Assembly (NCBI GenBank): GCA_905215505.1
Contig: CAJMPU010000013.1
Span: 1-64,000, forward strand
Length of the DNA: 64,000 nucleotides
Origin: an uncultured bacterium
Lineage (GTDB): Bacteria; Actinomycetota; Coriobacteriia; Coriobacteriales; Coriobacteriaceae
Reading direction: 5' to 3'
In this document: positions 52,815 to 60,962 of the stretch, piece after piece
How the letters are laid out: every line of letters starts with the position of its first letter
Numbering within the stretch: position 1 is the first letter of the stretch
The notes under the pieces: generated by a model
The model's database searches: none
What the model saw: only the letters and a program-made list of their open reading frames with translations
What the model was told of the DNA's origin: nothing
Program-made: the position numbers and the translations under genes

Positions 52815-53921
52815 ATGGCGATTACCATCGATATCGACACTGCACGCCCCTACCAGGTGCATGTTGGCACGTTTTTGCTGGAGCAGGCGGGACCGCTCGT
52901 GCGTGCCACTGCCGGCGGCACCAAGGCCGTCATCGTGACGGACACCAACGTGGGCCCGCTCTACCAGATGCCCGTTAAGCAGAGCCTGGAGGCGTCAGGC
53001 TACGAGGTGAGCATCTGCACCTTCGAGGCCGGCGAGGCCCATAAGCGCGCCGAAACCTATGTTGCCATTTTGGAGTTTGTGGCCGAGCACGAGCTTTCGC
53101 GCTCCGACGTGATCGTGGCACTCGGCGGCGGCGTCGTGGGCGACGTGGCGGGCTTTGTGGCCGCCACCTACATGCGCGGCTGCAAGTTTGTGCAGATCCC
53201 AACGAGCCTGCTCGCCATGGTGGATTCGTCGGTGGGAGGCAAGACCGCCATCGATCTGGCTGCCGGCAAGAACTTGGCCGGCGCCTTTTGGCAGCCGAGC
53301 GTGGTTATCGCCGACGTGGGGTGTCTGGCGACCCTCACGCCCGAGCAGTTCGCTGACGGCTGCGGCGAGGTCGTCAAGCACGCCGTGATCGCCGACCCGG
53401 AGCTCTTCGCCGAGCTGGAGAAGACCCCGCTCACGCTGGAGCTGCTCAACCGCGACGTGGCCCGCGTAGCGCTCATCATCGCCCGCAATATCGACATCAA
53501 GCGCGCCGTGGTCGTCGCCGACGAGCGCGAAACCAACCAGCGCAAGCTCCTCAACTTTGGACACAGCGCCGGACACGCCGTCGAGGCCTGCGAGCACTTT
53601 GAGCTCGGACACGGCAACTGTGTGTCGATCGGCATGGGCATCATCACGCGCGCCGCGGCCCTGCACGGCGTTTGCGATGCCGCACTGCCCGGTCGTATTG
53701 AGGAACTCTGCGCCCGCCATGGCCTCAAGACCCGCTGCGACCTAGATGCCGATGCCGTCTTTGCCGAGGCGCTCCACGACAAGAAGCGCGCGGGCGACAC
53801 TATCGACCTGGTGATTCCGCACGGCATTGGCCGCTGCAGCATCGACCGCACGCCGCTTTCCACTTTCCACGAACTCATTGCCGAGGGCCTCGGCCAGAAG
53901 GGAGACGCATCCGCATGCTAG
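52815..53921 (+). CDS. aroB: 3-dehydroquinate synthase
   Basis: 368 residues. Cyclises DAHP to dehydroquinate using NAD+ and a metal. ALGGGVVGDVAGFVAATYMRG, PTSLLAMVDSSVGGKT and the metal-binding LNFGHSAGHAVE and GHGNCVSIGM are clear. ATG with AAAGGA 9 nt upstream. Its 3' end overlaps aroA by 7 nt. Confidence 0.97.
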   Translation: MAITIDIDTARPYQVHVGTFLLEQAGPLVRATAGGTKAVIVTDTNVGPLYQMPVKQSLEASGYEVSICTFEAGEAHKRAETYVAILEFVAEHELSRSDVIVALGGGVVGDVAGFVAATYMRGCKFVQIPTSLLAMVDSSVGGKTAIDLAAGKNLAGAFWQPSVVIADVGCLATLTPEQFADGCGEVVKHAVIADPELFAELEKTPLTLELLNRDVARVALIIARNIDIKRAVVVADERETNQRKLLNFGHSAGHAVEACEHFELGHGNCVSIGMGIITRAAALHGVCDAALPGRIEELCARHGLKTRCDLDADAVFAEALHDKKRAGDTIDLVIPHGIGRCSIDRTPLSTFHELIAEGLGQKGDASAC

Positions 53922-55234
53922 CCCGCATCACCCCGTCCCCGCTTAAGGGCACCGTTCCCGCCATCGCGTCCAAGTCGATGGCGCATCGCCTCATCATCTG
54001 CGCTGCGCTTGCCAACGGCGAGACGCACGTCACCTGCAACACCACCTGCGCCGACATCGAGGCCACGGTGCGCTGCCTTACGGCACTGGGTGCTCGCATC
54101 GAGACCGTCGAGGACGGCTTCCAGGTCCACCCCACCATGAAGAGTGTTGAGTTTGGCCTGCTCAAGGCCCTTGCCGGCGGCACGCTTGACTGCGGTGAAA
54201 GTGGCTCCACGCTGCGCTTTATGCTGCCTGTCGCCTGCGCGCTGGGTGCGGATGCCACCTTCGTAGGCCAGGGCCGCCTGGGCGCCCGCCCGCTCTCCCC
54301 GCTCTCGGACGAGATCATCGCCGCCGGCTGCGACCTACAGGGTCTGGGCGGTTTTCCGCTCAAGACGAGCGGCCGCATGCGCCCGGGCACCTTTGTGCTT
54401 CCGGGCAACGTGAGCTCGCAGTACATCTCGGGCCTGCTGCTGGCAGCCCCGCTGCTGGCCCAGCCCTCCTGCGTGCAGGTAACCGGCCTCATCGAGAGCC
54501 GCCCCTACATCAACCTGACGATACAGGCCATGAAGGCCTTTGGCGTCGAGGTCAACGTCGAGCGCATTCCGGCCAAGGACGACCAGCCCGAGGTCACGAA
54601 CTTCCGCGTGAGCAGCGGCTCGTACCGCACGCCCGGCAGCGTAGCCGTCGAGGGCGACTGGTCCAACGCCGCCTTTTGGCTGTGCGCCGGTGCCATCGGC
54701 ACCGACCCAATCACCGTCGAGGGCGTGTCACTGAGCTCCGCACAGGGCGACCGTAACGTGCTTGCCGCGCTTTCGCGCTTTGGCGCCCGCATCGTGCGCT
54801 CCACCAACGCCGCCACCGTGCAGTCCGACAAGCTCGCCGGCTTTGAGATGAGTGCCCACGACATTCCGGACCTGGTGCCCGTCATCTCGGCCGTGGCCTC
54901 GCTGGCACAGGGCCGCACCTTTATTCGCGATTGCGCCCGTCTGCGCATCAAGGAATCCGACCGTCTGGTCACCACCACCCGCGAGCTCACCGCGCTGGGC
55001 GCGCAGGTGCGCATTGCCGGCGATGACCTCATCATCAAGGGTGTCGATGCCTTCACCGGCGGCGAGGTCGATTCGCACAACGACCATCGCATCGCCATGA
55101 TGGCCGCTATCGCCGCGAGCCGCGCCACCGGCGAGGTCGTGATCCACGGCGCCGAGGCCGTCAACAAGTCCTATCCCGATTTCTTCGACCACTACCGCCT
55201 GCTGGGCGGCAAGGTCACACTCGAGGAGGAATAG
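53915..55234 (+). CDS. aroA: 3-phosphoshikimate 1-carboxyvinyltransferase (EPSP synthase)
   Basis: 439 residues. Adds the enolpyruvyl group of PEP to shikimate 3-phosphate. SKSMAHRLIICAALA near the N-terminus, LDCGESGSTLRFMLP, and the conserved RIKESDRL and DHRIAMM in the C-terminal half. The PEP-loop reads GESGSTLR, without the class II substitutions I know, so class I-like; glyphosate response cannot be deduced. Overlaps aroB and is followed after 1 nt by aroC. Confidence 0.97.
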   Translation: MLARITPSPLKGTVPAIASKSMAHRLIICAALANGETHVTCNTTCADIEATVRCLTALGARIETVEDGFQVHPTMKSVEFGLLKALAGGTLDCGESGSTLRFMLPVACALGADATFVGQGRLGARPLSPLSDEIIAAGCDLQGLGGFPLKTSGRMRPGTFVLPGNVSSQYISGLLLAAPLLAQPSCVQVTGLIESRPYINLTIQAMKAFGVEVNVERIPAKDDQPEVTNFRVSSGSYRTPGSVAVEGDWSNAAFWLCAGAIGTDPITVEGVSLSSAQGDRNVLAALSRFGARIVRSTNAATVQSDKLAGFEMSAHDIPDLVPVISAVASLAQGRTFIRDCARLRIKESDRLVTTTRELTALGAQVRIAGDDLIIKGVDAFTGGEVDSHNDHRIAMMAAIAASRATGEVVIHGAEAVNKSYPDFFDHYRLLGGKVTLEEE

Positions 55235-55235
55235 C

Positions 55236-56333
55236 ATGTCCTCGACCTTTGGCAACGTCTTGCACTTAAGCATCTTCGGCCAGTCGCACTCCCCCGCCAT
55301 CGGCTGCTCACTCGATGGCATTCCGGCGGGCATCGCCGTGGACCAGGAGCAGCTGCAGGCCTTCCTCGACCGTCGCGCCCCCGGTCGCGACGAGACCGCA
55401 ACCAAACGCCGCGAGGCCGACGCCGCGCACATCATCGCCGGTGTTGTCGATGGACATACCACCGGCGCGCCCATCGCCGCGATTATCGAGAACACCAACA
55501 CGCGCTCCAAGGATTACTCCGAGCTGCGCCGCAAGCCCCGTCCCGGACATGCGGACTTCCCTGCGCGCGTGAAGTATCACAACATGCACGATGTCGCCGG
55601 CGGTGGACACTTCTCCGGCCGCCTAACGGCACCCTTATGCATCGCCGGCGGCATTGCGCTGCAGGCACTCGAGGCCCGCGGCATTAAAGTGATGGCGCAT
55701 GTGGCGCAGATCGGCGGCATCTCCGACCTGCCGATGGACGACATAGTCTATCGCGAGGCCGACCGCAAGGCGATCCTTACGAACGATCTGCCGTGCATTG
55801 ACGCCGCCGCAGCCGGCCGCATGCGCGAGGAGATCCTAGCCGCGCGCGACGAGCTTGACAGCATCGGCGGCATCGTGGAGTGCGGCATCTACGGACTTCC
55901 CGCGGGCATCGGCGACCCCATGTTCGACGGCATCGAGAACCGCATCGCGCAAATCGCGTTTGGCATTCCAGCCGTAAAGGGCGTGGAGTTTGGCATGGGC
56001 TTTGCCGTGGCCGCCATGCGCGGCAGCGAGAACAATGATCCGTATCGCATCGATGCCGAGACCGGCGAGATCGAGGTCGAGTCCAACAACGCCGGCGGCA
56101 TCCTGGGCGGTATTTCGACCGGCGCGCCCGTCATGTGGCGCATGGCCGTAAAGCCGACGCCCTCCATTGGCCGCGAGCAGCAGACGGTGGACATGGACGC
56201 TATGGAAAATGCCGAGCTCTCGGTCCACGGCCGCCACGATCCCTGCATCGTCCCCCGAGCTGTCCCCGTAGCCGAGGCAGCCGCCGCCCTTGCCATCTGG
56301 GACGCCCTCCTCGAAGACGCCGCCCAGCGCTAA
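55236..56333 (+). CDS. aroC: Chorismate synthase
   Basis: 365 residues. FMN-dependent 1,4-elimination of phosphate from EPSP. N-terminal FGQSHSPAIGCSLDGIPAGI, RKPRPGHADFPARVKYHN and the C-terminal GGILGGISTGAPVMWRMAVK, HDPCIVPRAVPVAEAA identify it. GAGGAGGA lies 5 nt before the ATG. Makes the branch-point metabolite for tyrA and pheA of the same operon. Confidence 0.97.
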   Translation: MSSTFGNVLHLSIFGQSHSPAIGCSLDGIPAGIAVDQEQLQAFLDRRAPGRDETATKRREADAAHIIAGVVDGHTTGAPIAAIIENTNTRSKDYSELRRKPRPGHADFPARVKYHNMHDVAGGGHFSGRLTAPLCIAGGIALQALEARGIKVMAHVAQIGGISDLPMDDIVYREADRKAILTNDLPCIDAAAAGRMREEILAARDELDSIGGIVECGIYGLPAGIGDPMFDGIENRIAQIAFGIPAVKGVEFGMGFAVAAMRGSENNDPYRIDAETGEIEVESNNAGGILGGISTGAPVMWRMAVKPTPSIGREQQTVDMDAMENAELSVHGRHDPCIVPRAVPVAEAAAALAIWDALLEDAAQR

Positions 56334-56376
56334 CTACCCACCCCTCAACATCCCCCGACACGTGAAAGGGGTCTCC

Positions 56377-57522
56377 ATGGACCTTGCTGACATCCGCCAG
56401 GCCATCGATGCCATCGACACCACGCTCCTCAACAGCTTTGTCGAGCGCATGGACATTGCCACCGAGGTCGCCAAGTCAAAAATCGAGATGGGCAAGGCCG
56501 TCTTCGACCCCGCCCGTGAGCGCTCCAAGCTCAACAACCTCGCCAGCCGCGCGCCCGAGCGCTACGAGGCGCAGACCATCACCCTGTTCCGTCTCCTCAT
56601 GAGCATGAGCAAGGCCGAGCAGCAGCGCTATATCAACGAGCTCAAGGGCATCACGGTCTCGCAAAGGGCACACGCCACGACCGAGGCCTTCGATACGCCC
56701 TTCCCCCAGACGGCCACCGTCGCCTGCCAGGGTGTTGAGGGCGCTTACAGTCAAATCGCCGCGTGCAAACTCTTCGACGTGCCCGACATCGCGTTCTTCG
56801 AGACCTTCGAGGGCGTCATGCGCGCCGTGCGCGACGGCTTCTGCGAGTTTGGCGTGCTGCCCATCGAGAACTCCACCGCCGGCTCGGTTAACGCCGTCTA
56901 CGACCTGCTCGCCCAGTTCGACTTCCATATCGTGCGCTCGCTGCGCCTCAAAATCGACCACAACTTGCTCGTCAAGCCCGGCGCCAAGCTTGCGGACGTG
57001 CACGAGGTCTACAGCCACGGCCAGGCCATTGCCCAATGCGCCGGCTTTATCGAGGCGCACGACCTGCACGCCACCAAGTACCCCAACACGGCCATGTCGG
57101 CCGAGATGGTCGCCAGCTCCGAACGCACCGATGTTGCCGCGATCGCATCGCGCAGCTGCGCCGCACTCTACGGCCTGGAGGTACTGGAGCCCAACATCCA
57201 GGACTCGGACAACAACTACACGCGCTTTGTCGTCATCAGCCGCGAGCCACGCGTCTACCCCGGCGCCAACCGCACCTCGCTCATGATTACCACGGCCAAC
57301 GAGCCGGGCGCACTCTATCGCGTACTCGAGCGCTTCTACGCGCTCAATATCAACCTCATCAAGCTCGAGAGCCGCCCCATCCCCGGGCACGACTTTGAGT
57401 TTATGTTCTACTTTGACCTGGACTGCCCCTTTGGCAGCAAGGCCCTCGATGACCTGCTCGATTCCATCGACGACGTGTGCGAGAGCTTCACCTACTTTGG
57501 CAGTTACACGGAGGTGCTCTAG
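56377..57522 (+). CDS. pheA: Bifunctional chorismate mutase / prephenate dehydratase
   Basis: 381 residues. Residues 1-90 form an AroQ-type chorismate mutase (DIRQAIDAIDTTLLNSFVER, then VAKSKIEMGK). Residues 110-295 are the dehydratase (GVEGAYSQIA, PIENSTAGSVNAVYD, NYTRFVVIS), and an ACT domain follows (ITTANEPGALYRVLERF with the ESRP effector motif), so Phe feedback is expected. Start at ATG 56377 (GAAAGGGG upstream); the longer frame runs back into aroC. It also supplies prephenate to TyrA. Confidence 0.96.
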   Translation: MDLADIRQAIDAIDTTLLNSFVERMDIATEVAKSKIEMGKAVFDPARERSKLNNLASRAPERYEAQTITLFRLLMSMSKAEQQRYINELKGITVSQRAHATTEAFDTPFPQTATVACQGVEGAYSQIAACKLFDVPDIAFFETFEGVMRAVRDGFCEFGVLPIENSTAGSVNAVYDLLAQFDFHIVRSLRLKIDHNLLVKPGAKLADVHEVYSHGQAIAQCAGFIEAHDLHATKYPNTAMSAEMVASSERTDVAAIASRSCAALYGLEVLEPNIQDSDNNYTRFVVISREPRVYPGANRTSLMITTANEPGALYRVLERFYALNINLIKLESRPIPGHDFEFMFYFDLDCPFGSKALDDLLDSIDDVCESFTYFGSYTEVL

Positions 57523-58773
57523 ATGACCGATGTCGCCGCAACCCGCCCCTACGGAGTGCTGGGCCGCGTGCTGGGCCACAGCTACACCCCGACCATCTAC
57601 AAGGAGCTCGCGGGGCTCGAGTACGTACGATTTGAGCGCGAGCCCGAGGACCTCCAGGCTTTTATGACGGGTGACGAATGGGAGGGCACCAACGTGACCA
57701 TCCCCTACAAGCGCGCCGTCATGGAATACCTGGACGAGCTGAGTCCACTCGCCGAGCGTATGGGAAACGTCAACACCATCACGCGCCTGCCCGACGGCCG
57801 CCTGCGCGGCGACAACACCGACTACTTTGGCTTCCAATGCCTGGTCGAGGAGCTGGGCGTCGAGGTTGCCGGCAAGAAGGCCCTCGTGCTCGGTGCCACC
57901 GGTGGCGCCGGCACCACTGCCAGCATGGTGCTCGGCGACCTGGGCGCCATCGTCGTGCCGGTCGGCCGCACGAGCGAAGTCAACTACGACAACATCGCGC
58001 AGCAGTCCGACGCCGCACTGCTCGTCAACTGCACGCCCGCCGGCATGTTCCCCCACTGTCCCGATGCCCCCTGCACGCTCGAGGGGCTCGATGCGCTCGA
58101 GGGCGTCATCGACATTGTCTACAACCCTGCACGCACGGGCCTGATGCTCGAGGCCGAGCGCCGCGGCATCCCCTGCATCGGCGGCCTGCTCATGCTCGTG
58201 GCCCAGGCGGCGCAAGCCGTTGAGCGCTACACCGGCCAGGTCACTCCGCGTGAGCGCATTCTGGACGTAACGGAGCGCCTGTCACGCCGCGAACAGAACA
58301 TCGCGCTGATCGGTATGCCGGGCTCGGGCAAGACCCGCGTGGGCGAGCAGATTGCCCTGCTCACGGGGCGAGAGCACATCGACCTGGACCGCGCCCTCGA
58401 GGAGCGCCTGGGCATGCCCTGCGCCGACTTTATCGTCGAGCGCGGCGAGGCGGCCTTCCGCGAGCAGGAGACGGCGGCGCTGACCGGCATCTCCAAGCGC
58501 AGCGGCCTGGTGCTTTCCACGGGCGGCGGCGTGGTCACGCGCGACGAGAACTACCCGCTACTGCACCAGAACAGCCAGATCGTGATGCTCAACCGTAAGC
58601 TCGACGAACTCGCCCACAAGGGTCGCCCCATCACCGCCCGCGATGGCATCGACAAGCTGGCCGAGCAGCGCATGCCGCGCTACCGCGCCTGGGCCGACTA
58701 CCTCATCGACTCGCGCGATTGCGCCGCCAACACCGCCCAAGCCCTCCTCGACACCCTCCCACCCGCTCTCTAA
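57523..58773 (+). CDS. aroE-aroK: Shikimate dehydrogenase-shikimate kinase fusion
   Basis: 416 residues joining two sequential steps. Residues 1-245 are the dehydrogenase: GHSYTPTIYKELAG, catalytic Lys63 in NVTIPYK, DNTDYFGF with Asp100, NADP loop GATGGAGTTA, NCTPAGMFP. Residues about 258-416 are the kinase: Walker A GMPGSGKT at 264-271, LSTGGGVV near 332, RPITAR-type lid. GGAGG lies 8 nt before the ATG and the pheA stop directly precedes it. No separate aroE or aroK is in the operon. Confidence 0.95.
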   Translation: MTDVAATRPYGVLGRVLGHSYTPTIYKELAGLEYVRFEREPEDLQAFMTGDEWEGTNVTIPYKRAVMEYLDELSPLAERMGNVNTITRLPDGRLRGDNTDYFGFQCLVEELGVEVAGKKALVLGATGGAGTTASMVLGDLGAIVVPVGRTSEVNYDNIAQQSDAALLVNCTPAGMFPHCPDAPCTLEGLDALEGVIDIVYNPARTGLMLEAERRGIPCIGGLLMLVAQAAQAVERYTGQVTPRERILDVTERLSRREQNIALIGMPGSGKTRVGEQIALLTGREHIDLDRALEERLGMPCADFIVERGEAAFREQETAALTGISKRSGLVLSTGGGVVTRDENYPLLHQNSQIVMLNRKLDELAHKGRPITARDGIDKLAEQRMPRYRAWADYLIDSRDCAANTAQALLDTLPPAL

Positions 58774-58776
58774 CCA

Positions 58777-58815
58777 AAACCACCACAAAGGGGACAGGCA
58801 CCTATGTGGCGGTTT
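58777..58815. repeat. Hairpin element between aroE-aroK and aroQ
   Basis: AAACC-A-CCACA pairs with TGTGG-C-GGTTT around a 17-nt loop containing GGGGACAGGCACC. There is no U-tract. It begins 4 nt after the aroE-aroK stop; the aroQ SD lies just downstream of it. Confidence 0.5.
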
Positions 58816-58837
58816 CTCGACTGCAAAGGAAGCAAAC

Positions 58838-59275
58838 ATGAAAGCACTCGTCATCAACGGCCCCAACCTCAACATGCTCGGCATTCGCGAGCCGGGTATC
58901 TACGGCAGCGACAACTACGACCGCCTGGTCCAGATCTGCCAGGAGGCGGGCGCCGCGCAGGGCTTTGACGAGGTCGAGGTCTTCCAGTCCAACCACGAGG
59001 GCAGCATCGTCGACAAGATCCAGGAGGCCTACGGCAAGGTCGACGGCATCATCATCAACCCGGCGGCATACACGCATACGAGCGTGGCGATCCTCGACGC
59101 CCTCAAGGCCGTCGCCATCCCTGCCGTCGAGGTACACATCAGCGCCGTAGAGACACGCGAGGACTTCCGCCAGGTGAGCTATGCACGCCTGGCCTGCTTC
59201 GCCACCATCACCGGCGAAGGCCTGCAGGGCTACGCACATGCGCTAGAGCTGTTGAAAGAGCATCTGGAAAAGTAA
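58838..59275 (+). CDS. aroQ: 3-dehydroquinate dehydratase, type II
   Basis: 145 residues. Dehydrates 3-dehydroquinate to 3-dehydroshikimate. LVINGPNLNMLGIREPGIYG carries the catalytic Arg/Tyr loop, FQSNHEGSIVD the conserved region, and INPAAYTHTSVAI and VEVHIS the active-site Asn and His. ATG with AAAGGA 7 nt upstream. Last gene of the operon, completing the pathway from DAHP to chorismate. Confidence 0.97.
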   Translation: MKALVINGPNLNMLGIREPGIYGSDNYDRLVQICQEAGAAQGFDEVEVFQSNHEGSIVDKIQEAYGKVDGIIINPAAYTHTSVAILDALKAVAIPAVEVHISAVETREDFRQVSYARLACFATITGEGLQGYAHALELLKEHLEK

Positions 59276-59363
59276 AATGCCAACCCCAACAAACAGCAGC
59301 GGCTTGCTCGCGCTCGGCTTCAGCAGCATACAAGATGAAAAAAGCCCAGACCACCAATGAACT

Positions 59364-59397
59364 GCCTCCCATTTCTTGGACATGAGAAATGGGAGGC
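59364..59397 (+). terminator. Hairpin at the IS left end, terminator-like, containing the orfA SD
   Basis: A perfect 13-bp stem GCCTCCCATTTCT / AGAAATGGGAGGC with an 8-nt loop, followed by TTTCTTT. The right arm includes GGGAGG, the SD of orfA, 8 nt before its ATG at 59405. Transcripts entering from outside would fold this hairpin. Confidence 0.78.
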
Positions 59398-59404
59398 TTT
59401 CTTT

Positions 59405-59896
59405 ATGCGCGTTGATTTGAGAGTGAAGCATGATATCGAGGCCAGGAAGGCGGCCATAGGGCTCTTCGAGCTCGGGCACGGGTATAAATCTGCCGCGATT
59501 GCCCTTTCGCTTCCCGTGGAAGCCGTGAGAAGATGGCAGGAGATATACCGCGCATTCGGGAGCGAGGTGCTGCTGCGCATGGACGGAAAGCAGGGCAGGT
59601 ACACATACGAGCAGAAGGTCGCCGCCGCCTCCGCCGTCGTCGACGGCGGCATGACGAAGACCGAGGCGATGGCGGCGTTCGGCATAATGTCGATGTCGCC
59701 GCTCAAGAAGTGGTGCGCGCTATACCGCCGGGGCGGCGCGGAGGCCCTGCGCCCGAGGCCCAAGGGCCGGCCGAAGGGTTCCAAGGCGAGGCCGCGGACC
59801 CGCGAGGAGGAGCTCGAGGAGCGGTGCCGTAGGCTCGAGGCCGAGGTGGCCTACCTAAAAAAATTACGCGCCCTGGTCGAGAGGGACGGGCTCTGA
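59405..59896 (+). CDS. IS3-family transposase OrfA
   Basis: 163 residues from ATG 59405 (GGGAGG 8 nt upstream). N-terminal helix-turn-helix units (RKAAIGLFELGHGYKSAAIA; KVAAASAVVDGGMTKTEAM), a basic Arg/Pro-rich linker and a leucine-zipper-like end (LEERCRRLEAEVAYLKKL). Binds the inverted repeats, and with OrfB forms the transposase by frameshifting. An in-frame frame extension upstream crosses the left inverted repeat and is not used. Confidence 0.9.
   Translation: MRVDLRVKHDIEARKAAIGLFELGHGYKSAAIALSLPVEAVRRWQEIYRAFGSEVLLRMDGKQGRYTYEQKVAAASAVVDGGMTKTEAMAAFGIMSMSPLKKWCALYRRGGAEALRPRPKGRPKGSKARPRTREEELEERCRRLEAEVAYLKKLRALVERDGL
59857..59863 (+). other. Programmed -1 frameshift site A AAA AAA
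   Basis: Seven A residues placed as A-AAA-AAA in the OrfA frame (codons CTA AAA AAA). Slipping back one base enters the OrfB frame, giving the OrfAB fusion transposase as known in the IS3 family. No strong stimulatory hairpin was recognised, though the following 30 nt are GC-rich. Confidence 0.7.
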
Positions 59897-60768
59897 CCAG
59901 GGCGAAGGCCGAAGCGGTCGCGGCCCTGCGCGCCGAGGGGCACGCGCTCGGGCACCTGCTCGCATGCGCCGAGCTCAAGCGGTCGACCTACTACTACGCC
60001 CTCGCGCACCCGCCGAGGCCCACGCGCCCCGAGCTCTGGGAGGCGGCCGCCGAGATCTTCTCGCGCACCGCCAACGGCTGCGGGCACCGGCAGATAGCGA
60101 TGTGCCTCAGGGCGGAAGAGGGGGCCGTGATAGCCGACAAGACCGTGCTCAAGATGATGCGCGAGATGGGGATTCGCTGCGGTATCAGACGCGAGACGGC
60201 CTACCACAGGTACAACTCGTACAGGGGCGTCGTCGGCAGGACGTTCGAGAACGTGATCGCGAGGGATTTCGACGCCGGGGCCCCGTGGCGGAAGCTGGGA
60301 ACGGACGTCACCGAGTTCAAGGTGGCGGGCGGCAAGGCCTACTGGGCCCCGACGCTGGACTTCTGCACCAAGGAGATTGTGGCGAGCGACATATCGACCA
60401 CGCCCGACATGGCCCAGCAGGTCAGGATGCTCGACGAGCTGCTGTCCAAGATCCCCGAGGGCGCCGCCCCGACCATGCACTCGGACCGGGGCTGGCAGTA
60501 CCAGCACGCCTCGTACACATCCAGGCTCGAGGCCGCCGGCATCGTCCAGAGCATGTCCAGGAAGGCGAACTGCATCGACAACGCCGCCACCGAGCAGCTC
60601 TTCGGCCACGTCAAGGACGAGTTCTACCGGGGCCGCGAGTGGGAGACGTTCGAGGATTTCTAACGCGACCTGGAGGAATACATAGTCCACTGGAACACGA
60701 GCCGGAGGCAGGTAAGATTGAAGGGCCTGACCCCGGAGGAGTTCCGGAATCAGGCCCTCGCGGCCTAG
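59863..60768 (+). pseudogene. IS3-family transposase OrfB, interrupted by an in-frame stop
   Basis: Integrase-type DDE transposase. HTH_21-like start (ELWEAAAEIFSRTANGCGHR), then the DDE residues in TDVTEF, HSDRGWQY and NAATEQLF. TAA at 60661-60663 follows the sequence EDF; the frame then continues without further stops for 35 codons (RDLEEYIVHWNTSRRQ to QALAA) to TAG 60766-60768. Family sequences have Tyr at the stop position, so a TAC/TAT to TAA change is likely. The DDE set is intact, but the C-terminal YN..R region is lost. Confidence 0.88.
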
Positions 60769-60831
60769 TCGCTATTTAGGGCGTCCAAGATTTGGGACGC
60801 AGTTCACAAGCGGTCCGGGCTTAATAAACGA

Positions 60832-60908
60832 TGGTGCTCCATGGCGGATTCGAACCGTCGACCTTGGGATTAGAAGTCCCCTGCTCTATCCAACTGAGCT
60901 AATGGAGC
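60832..60908 (-). tRNA. tRNA-Arg, anticodon TCT
   Basis: 77 nt with encoded CCA. Acceptor GCTCCAT/ATGGAGC, D stem GCTC/GAGC, loop CTTCTAA (anticodon TCT reads AGA). Two stem pairs are not Watson-Crick: G27·A43 in the anticodon stem and A50·C64 in the T stem. The overall fold still fits. Its normal terminator is split by the IS. Confidence 0.93.
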
Positions 60909-60954
60909 ATATAACCGCACGCCCAAGCAAGCGCAAGCCTGTCAGGCGCAAGTA

Positions 60955-60960
60955 ATTATA
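60955..60960 (-). promoter_or_regulatory. Possible -10 box of tRNA-Arg(TCT)
   Basis: A perfect TATAAT on the minus strand, 47 nt before the tRNA and next to the wzt stop. No good -35; the tRNA may instead be read through from wzm-wzt. Confidence 0.35.
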
Positions 60961-60962
60961 AC

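Larger units (their letters stand above)
59358..60806 (+). mobile_element. IS3-family insertion sequence (IS150-like), 1449 bp
   Basis: Terminal inverted repeats: TGAACTGC-C-TCCCA (left) and TGAACTGC-G-TCCCA (right, reversed), continuing to TCTTGGAC; 21 of 24 positions match. Ends are TG...CA, and a 3-bp CAA repeat flanks the element (59355-59357 and 60807-60809). It encodes OrfA and OrfB in overlapping frames with a -1 slippery site. OrfB is interrupted by one stop, so this copy is probably not autonomous. Codon style (AGG, GGG) differs from the neighbours, consistent with transfer. Confidence 0.93.
59338..60822 (-). terminator. Terminator of tRNA-Arg(TCT), split by the IS insertion
   Basis: Arm 1 is at 59342-59352 and arm 2 at 60812-60822. 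If the IS and one CAA copy are removed, AAGCCC-A-GACC pairs with GGTC-C-GGGCTT around a 7-nt loop, followed on the minus strand by TTTTTT (59338-59343). In the present genome the arms are about 1.46 kb apart. Confidence 0.8.

Noticed and set aside
56476..58215. 579-codon minus-strand frame opposite pheA and aroE-aroK
   Set aside because: Shadow of the aromatic operon.
60781..60800. Terminator at the IS right end
   Set aside because: GCGTCC/GGACGC can pair, but there is no U-tract on either strand; the pairing mostly reflects the inverted-repeat sequence.
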